Of a stretch of 64,000 nucleotides of DNA, positions 57,369 through 64,000 are shown in pieces. The position numbers and the translations under genes are program-made. Source of the DNA: Bacillota bacterium (GTDB lineage: Bacteria; Planctomycetota; UBA8108; UBA1146); the NCBI GenBank assembly GCA_003973385.1, contig QNYK01000062.1:17763-81762 (forward strand). Direction: 5' to 3'. The first letter of the stretch is position 1. Each line of letters starts with the position of its first letter. The notes below the pieces were generated by a model, which saw nothing but the letters and a program-made list of their open reading frames with translations, did not search any database and was not told the origin of the DNA.

Positions 57369-58916
57369 ATGAGTGGCATGTGGACTTACTTTACCCGCAG
57401 GTTACTGCTGGTCCCGGTCACCTTTTTCGTCATCACCTTCATCGTTTACGCGGTATTGCGTATCACTCCTGGTGGCCCGATCGAGCAACTTGAAAATCAG
57501 ATGCGAGCTGCTGCCGCCGGGGAAGCCGGTGGTGGCGGTGGTGGCATTGGTGGCATGGATGGCGAAAGCTCTGGTCTCGACGAGAAGGCACGCGATGAAC
57601 TGAAGGCTTACTACAACCTCGATCAACCGATTCCGTTGGCATACCTGCAATGGCTCGGGGTCTACCCGAAGAAGACCCGGTCGCCTGTGTCTCTCGATTA
57701 TCGTCGTGGTGATCCAGATTTCTGGCAGCAGTCGCAGCAGCTGTGGAATGAATTCAGGGAAGCGGAGAATCGACTTCAGCAATCACTGATCGACGGCGAA
57801 CTTCTTCTCAGTGGCGATACGATTCTGATCGAGGTGACCGCTGCTGATCGAATTCGTTTTCGTGAAGAAACGATCGAGGCGGACCGATTACTGTCCGATG
57901 GAGTCTCGCGTCGGTCCCAGTTGAATCGACTCCTCTCCCGCCTCGACTGGTCACTGTCGGGTTCTCGATTCATGCGCCCGATCACCGACCAGGAAAGTGG
58001 TGGGGCAGGCATTACCGCAGTGTGTAAACGCCAGTTGCTGGTGCAGGAGGACTCCTACCGGTCTCTCCAGCAGCATCTGTCTCCTCTGAGCATCGAGGCC
58101 AACCGCAACGGATCTTATTACCATGTGAAGAATGCCCTCAGCGGTATCCTCCAGGGAGATTTCGGCAGATCCTTCACCTACAACAAGGACGCTCTCACCG
58201 TCATCATCTCGAAGTTTCCCATCTCCATCTACTTCGGGTTGATCGGTTATCTCGCCACCTGGCTGGTCTGTATCCCGCTGGGGATTTCCAAGGCGACCCA
58301 TCACCGGGGTACCTTTGACACCGCGACCAGCGTGCTGGTGTTTCTCGGATATGCGACTCCCGGGTTCGTCGCTTGCCTGTTGCTCCTGGTATTGCTAGGT
58401 GGAGGGTCTTACTGGAATCTGGTGCCACTCGGTGGCTTCCGCTCCGCGGATTGGAATCAATGGTGGCAACAGGGCCAGTACCTGCGCTGTGTCATCGATC
58501 AGATCGAGCACACCCTGGTGCCGATGTTTGGCTATCTGGTCGGCTCCTTCGCCAGCATGACGGTGCTGATGAAAAACTCGCTGCTGGATAACTTCGGCGC
58601 CGACTACGTCAGGACGGCATTTGCCAAGGGTCTGACCGAGCGGCGCGTGATCTACGTTCATGCCCTGCGCAACTCGTTGATTCCGATCACTGCCGGGATC
58701 GGCCATTTTCTCGGATTGCTCTTTGCCGGCTCCTTTCTCATCGAAAAGGTGTGCAACATCCCCGGAATGGGATTGCTCGGCTATGACTCGATCATTAGCC
58801 GTGATTATCCGATCATCCTCGCAATCCTCGTGATCGGGGTGCTGATCCGTCTGACCGGCAACATCTTCAGCGATCTGATCTGGGCACTCATCGATCCCAG
58901 AATCAGGTTCAAGTAG
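57369..58916 (+). CDS. ABC transporter permease, YejB/OppB-like with a roughly 200-aa periplasmic insert (set D)
   Basis: RRLLLVPVTFFVITFIVYAVLRITPGGPIEQLE; ALSGILQGDFGRSFTYNKDALTVIISKFPISIYFGLIGY; ADYVRTAFAKGLTERRVIYVHALRNSLIPITAGIGHFLG. Confidence 0.94.
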   Translation: MSGMWTYFTRRLLLVPVTFFVITFIVYAVLRITPGGPIEQLENQMRAAAAGEAGGGGGGIGGMDGESSGLDEKARDELKAYYNLDQPIPLAYLQWLGVYPKKTRSPVSLDYRRGDPDFWQQSQQLWNEFREAENRLQQSLIDGELLLSGDTILIEVTAADRIRFREETIEADRLLSDGVSRRSQLNRLLSRLDWSLSGSRFMRPITDQESGGAGITAVCKRQLLVQEDSYRSLQQHLSPLSIEANRNGSYYHVKNALSGILQGDFGRSFTYNKDALTVIISKFPISIYFGLIGYLATWLVCIPLGISKATHHRGTFDTATSVLVFLGYATPGFVACLLLLVLLGGGSYWNLVPLGGFRSADWNQWWQQGQYLRCVIDQIEHTLVPMFGYLVGSFASMTVLMKNSLLDNFGADYVRTAFAKGLTERRVIYVHALRNSLIPITAGIGHFLGLLFAGSFLIEKVCNIPGMGLLGYDSIISRDYPIILAILVIGVLIRLTGNIFSDLIWALIDPRIRFK

Positions 58917-58928
58917 GAAGGCGCCGAT

Positions 58929-60640
58929 ATGACCTTCCTGCTGACCCTGCTGGTACTTGCCGCTGGAGTTCTATTGACCCAGAAGGGCATCCCCTGGCTG
59001 TTTCGGATGGCACTGGGCATCTGTGGCATCCATATCCGGACCAGTCCTGTCACGAAGAAACGTCTTCGGAGATTTCGTTCGATTCGACGTGGATACATTT
59101 CATTTGTCATCGTGACCAGTTGCTTCACCACCTCGATGTTTCTCGAAGTGCTGGTCAACGATCGTCCGGTCATGATTCGCTACGGCGATCAGACCGCCTA
59201 TCCAGCGGTGAGAGATCTGTTCAACACCTGGATCTTCTTCAAGGATGGGCCCTTTTCTACTTTTGATCGCTCCGGAGATTTTGGAATTCCAGGAGATGGA
59301 CCTCTCGACTACAAATCTTTTGGCAAGATTGTGGCCGATCCGCTGGGTGAGTTTGGACCGATCGCCGAGGGACGCAGGAACGATGCAAAGTCCCTGGAGC
59401 AGGAGATCAGCGATACCCAGCAGGAGATCGATGAATTGATCGCTGACGGGGAAGAGCCGGAAGATTGGCTCATCGAGGATCTTCAGGCGGCACGGATTGA
59501 CCTGCAGAAACTACGTGGCCAGATCGCGGAACTCGGCGCCATCGAACAGATGTTTGCTTCCGGAGAGGCGAGCATCATCTGGCCGTTGTACCGGCACGGG
59601 CCCTACAAGAATCGACTCGATTTGCCCGGTACTGCACCCCATGGGCCGTCCCTTACGATCCCCGGCATCACACCGCGCTATTCTTCAGCGATCTTGCTCG
59701 GCAAAAACGAACAGTTGCTGGGAGGAAGACCCACATACCAGGTAGGGGCCGTCGACGGGCAACCGCTCGAAAAGGGAATGAAGTTGTTTGTCATCGAAGG
59801 AGATACGGACGAGGGGATCTCCGACGTCCTTGGGATCCTGCTCGTCAGGGATATCCATCCCGATGGACTCCAAGGCACTGCAGAAGTTCTCTCGCAAGGC
59901 GAGGGCAAGATTTTTCCCGAAAAAGCACAACTGGTGAGCCGGTTCCTGGAGACATGGGAAGCTCCTCTGGGGACCAGCGATTCCGGCATCGATGTGGTAC
60001 CGCTTCTTCTGTACGGATTCCGTGTCAGCGTCGGTTTTGCACTGATGGTGTTGGGGGCCGGTTACATCGTCGGCATCCTCGCCGGGGCCATCATGGGTTA
60101 CTACGGCGGTTGGACCGACATCCTCTTGCAGCGCTTCATAGAGATATGGGGTTCGGTGCCGTTTTTGTTCCTGATCATGATCATCGCCAACATCGTCGAT
60201 CCTAGTTTCTGGATGCTGGTGATCTTGCTGGTGGTGTTGCGATCATGGATGGCGATCACCTACCAGATCCGTGGCGAGTTCTATCGAGAGAAAGCCAGGG
60301 ACTACGTCCAGGCGGCGATCGGCAGTGGCGTCAGTGACTTCAAGGTGATGATCCGTCACATCTTGCCGAACTCGATGGTCCCGGTGATCTCCAGAGCGCC
60401 TTTTTCGTTCGTCAGTTACATCAGTGCGCTGGTATCTCTCGATTTTCTCGGCTTCGGCTTGCCACCGACCGACCCATCGTGGGGACGTCTGCTAAATCAG
60501 GGTTTCCAGTTCATCCTGATCTATCCGCATCTGGTGTTGCTGCCGGTGATGGCGCTGGCGATCACCTTGTTCCTGGTGGTGCTCATCGGCGAAGCAGTGC
60601 GCGAAGCGTTCGACCCCAAGGTCTTCTCGAGGCTCAGGTG

Positions 60641-60641
<1 letters not shown>
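58929..60641 (+). CDS. ABC transporter permease, YejE/OppC-like with a roughly 250-aa periplasmic/coiled-coil insert (set D)
   Basis: RRGYISFVIVTSCFTTSMFLEVLVNDRPVMIRYGDQTAYP (YejE-like TM1); VPLLLYGFRVSVGFALMVLG; SLDFLGFGLPPTDPSWGRLLNQGFQF. Confidence 0.92.
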
Positions 60642-61667
<1,026 letters not shown>

Positions 61668-61675
<8 letters not shown>

Positions 61676-62705
61676 TACCGATGCAGTCACCACCACCACT
61701 CCACCGATCATCGAACTGAAGGATCTGAAGGTCTGGTTTCCGGTTCATGGCGGAATCTTCGCCCGTCACATCGCTGATGTGAAAGCGGTCGATGGAATCA
61801 GCCTGAAAGTTCGGGAGGGAGAAACTCTCGGCGTAGTCGGTGAATCCGGTTGCGGAAAGAGCACCCTGGGTAAGGCGGTGATGGGATTGGTTCCAGTGAC
61901 ATCGGGATCGATCCAGTTTCAGTCTGTCAGCGGTGAATCGGTCGAGTTGACACAACTCTCCCGGAGGGAGTACCGGCCCTACCGAAGCGAGATCCAGATG
62001 ATCTATCAGGATCCTTATTCGTCGCTGAATCCGCGCCTGTCGGTCGAGGAGATCGTCGATGAGCCGTTGCGTGTGCATCATCGCTCGATGAATCGCGAAC
62101 AGCGTCGAATCCGCGTCGAAGAGTTACTGGAACGGGTGGGTTTGCGAAAAGAACAGGCGGAGCGGTACCCGCACGAGTTTTCTGGCGGTCAGCGTCAGCG
62201 AATCGGGATCGCCCGTGCACTGGCCACGCGCCCTCGTATCATCATCGCCGATGAGCCGGTCAGTGCTCTTGACGTTTCGATTCAGGCCCAGGTCATCAAC
62301 TTGATGCAGGAGTTGCAGCAGGATCTGGGTCTAACCCTGATCTTCATCGCCCATGACATCTCTGTGGTGCAGCACGTCTCTGATCGGATGGTTGTGATGT
62401 ACCTCGGCAATCTGGTCGAGGTGGGCCAGACCGAGCAGATCTTCCGCAATCCTGCCCATCCGTACACGCGGGCCCTGCTCAGTGCGATTCCGCGGCCAGA
62501 TCCGGAACTCAAGCGTGAGGGTCGAATCGTGCTCGAGGGTGATGTTCCCAGCCCGATGAACAAGCCTTCTGGCTGCGGCTTCCGCACCCGCTGTCCCATC
62601 GCGCAGCCGTCCTGTTCCGAGCAGGTACCTTCGATGATCCAGGTCGGAAAACGTCAACGCGCTGCCTGTCCCTATGTGGATCAGTACGAGGAACTGCTCA
62701 AATAG
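61668..62705 (+). CDS. Peptide ABC transporter ATP-binding protein, DppF/OppF-like
   Basis: GVVGESGCGKSTLGKAVMGLV; FSGGQRQRIGIARALATRPRIIIADEPVSALDVSIQ; CGFRTRCPIAQPSC. Confidence 0.96.
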
Positions 62706-62737
62706 ATTCGACAGGGTTCTGAACTGATTACGGCAAC

Positions 62738-64000
62738 TTAGGGACAGGCTGCGCTGCTGACCTGGCAGTCGTCCAGGCCAACACTTCCGCAGCCGGGGAA
62801 TGGCGCCGTGGGTGCAGGGCCTCCTGAAAAGAGGTAGGTCAGCAACCACACCGGGTCGGCGACATCGATGGTGTCATCCGCATTGGCATCTCCCGCATCA
62901 TCGCAAGTGGGAGCAGGATCGGAGCCGAACAGATGGCTCAGTAGTCCGATGGGGTCGGCCAGGTCAGTGGTTCCGTCTTCATTGCTGTCGCCACGGATAT
63001 AGTGAGGGACCTCGATCGGTTCGAATGTGATGGTCCCGTCGATGAGAGCACCTGGGATTTCTGAAGCATCTCCTGGCATGATGATGTTGGCTATCGGAGG
63101 AGATGTGTTGCTATCACTCCACTCGAGAATTGTCGTTATCGAATCCACTGAACCGATGAGAACCGAAATGTTTGCCTGATAGTGAACATAGGCGACCTCG
63201 GTTTCCCCATCGAACAACAGAGAGTCTGAGCCGATGAGAGAGGCGACCACTCCTAGCGTGATTCCATCCGGATACAGGTTCGCACCGAAAAAATCAGGAC
63301 CGTTGCCATTGTTGAGGTCGAGCAGAGCATCAGCGGGGCTCACACAGGTAGCCCCGAGTACCGTGGCATCGTTTGCGAGACTGAATGAGAAGCCGGGCGA
63401 ATCGATCAGCGCAAATTCGCAGGGGTATTGCCCGATGGTGAGAGTGACGGTGACCCCAGCATTACCCGTCTGCACATCATAGGGCACCGTTTCATCATGT
63501 GCTGCGAACTCCCATCCCTGATGCTCGGTGATGCATACGGCGGCGCAGTGAGTATCCGGGGTCAGGGTTTCCTGACTATTGGTCAATGAGATGGGCACAG
63601 GCGGCGAACCGAGGCTATCGGTGAAGCAGATGAGATGGCTACCGTCCACGACGACAGGGTCGATGCTGAATTCAAAGATCGGTGTGGCGAAAAAACTGGT
63701 ATCCCAGCCGGAGCAAGCAGCAGAGCAGATCAAGGTCTCGACGGTGAATCCGCCCGGGACCATCTGCACATCGATGAAATCAGGGACCCCACCGGCATTG
63801 GCTGTCAGGAGCTCGGCGCTCGCAGCGACATCGGTGAGGCTGCCCAGTGCTGGATCGATGCCGATGCCGAAACTGAAGGCGAGGATGGTATCTGCACCGC
63901 GCTGGATCCAGACCGTCTGCTCGATGGGCTGACCCGCTGCGGTTCGCTGACCGCCCTGGGCGTCGGTGCCCATGATCCACAGATCCTCTGCCTTCAGCGC
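62738..64000 (-). CDS. Secreted repeat protein with C-terminal dockerin-like repeats; truncated at window end
   Basis: Internal repeats (NAGGVPDFIDVQMVPGGFTVETLI / NNGNGPDFFGANLYPDGITLGVVASL); C-terminal YIRGDSNEDGTTDLADPIGLLSHLFG...GDANADDTIDVADPVWLLTYLFSGG. The frame remains open to base 64000. Confidence 0.7.
   Translation of the reverse strand, partial: ALKAEDLWIMGTDAQGGQRTAAGQPIEQTVWIQRGADTILAFSFGIGIDPALGSLTDVAASAELLTANAGGVPDFIDVQMVPGGFTVETLICSAACSGWDTSFFATPIFEFSIDPVVVDGSHLICFTDSLGSPPVPISLTNSQETLTPDTHCAAVCITEHQGWEFAAHDETVPYDVQTGNAGVTVTLTIGQYPCEFALIDSPGFSFSLANDATVLGATCVSPADALLDLNNGNGPDFFGANLYPDGITLGVVASLIGSDSLLFDGETEVAYVHYQANISVLIGSVDSITTILEWSDSNTSPPIANIIMPGDASEIPGALIDGTITFEPIEVPHYIRGDSNEDGTTDLADPIGLLSHLFGSDPAPTCDDAGDANADDTIDVADPVWLLTYLFSGGPAPTAPFPGCGSVGLDDCQVSSAACP

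Overview
This window looks like a chromosomal segment from a planctomycete/PVC-type bacterium. That affiliation is inferred from a double-length UvrA, a small basic PVC-type protein, and two secreted proteins with C-terminal dockerin-like repeats. No rRNA, tRNA, CRISPR array, transposase or phage gene was recognised. Main blocks: (1) the 3' part of a TPR-rich protein; (2) the translation cluster aspS-infC-rpmI-rplT-pheS-pheT, where infC can only start at a non-canonical ATC codon; (3) an L,D-transpeptidase and a complete 14-subunit complex I operon nuoA-N on the minus strand; (4) an MTHFR-like protein, an Fe/Mn superoxide dismutase and a secreted cohesin-like/dockerin-like protein; (5) a divergent intergenic region with a strongly nested RNA-like fold (about 27117-27250); (6) an isoprenyl diphosphate synthase - ddl - inositol monophosphatase-like - 1900-aa tandem UvrA operon; (7) an MCE-domain protein; (8) a tightly overlapping FAD oxidoreductase / class IV aminotransferase / AMP-dependent acyl-CoA synthetase trio; (9) a roughly 20 kb block (41.6-62.7 kb) with four solute-binding-protein plus permease sets of the peptide/Opp/Yej type in alternating orientation, only one ATPase pair, and a sulfatase translationally coupled to one set. 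The features most worth follow-up are the structured RNA candidate, the four-importer/one-ATPase-pair architecture with a linked sulfatase, the four-NBD UvrA, and the repeated 4-bp stop-codon overlaps between convergent genes. All family calls come from reading motifs in the sequence; no database search was run.
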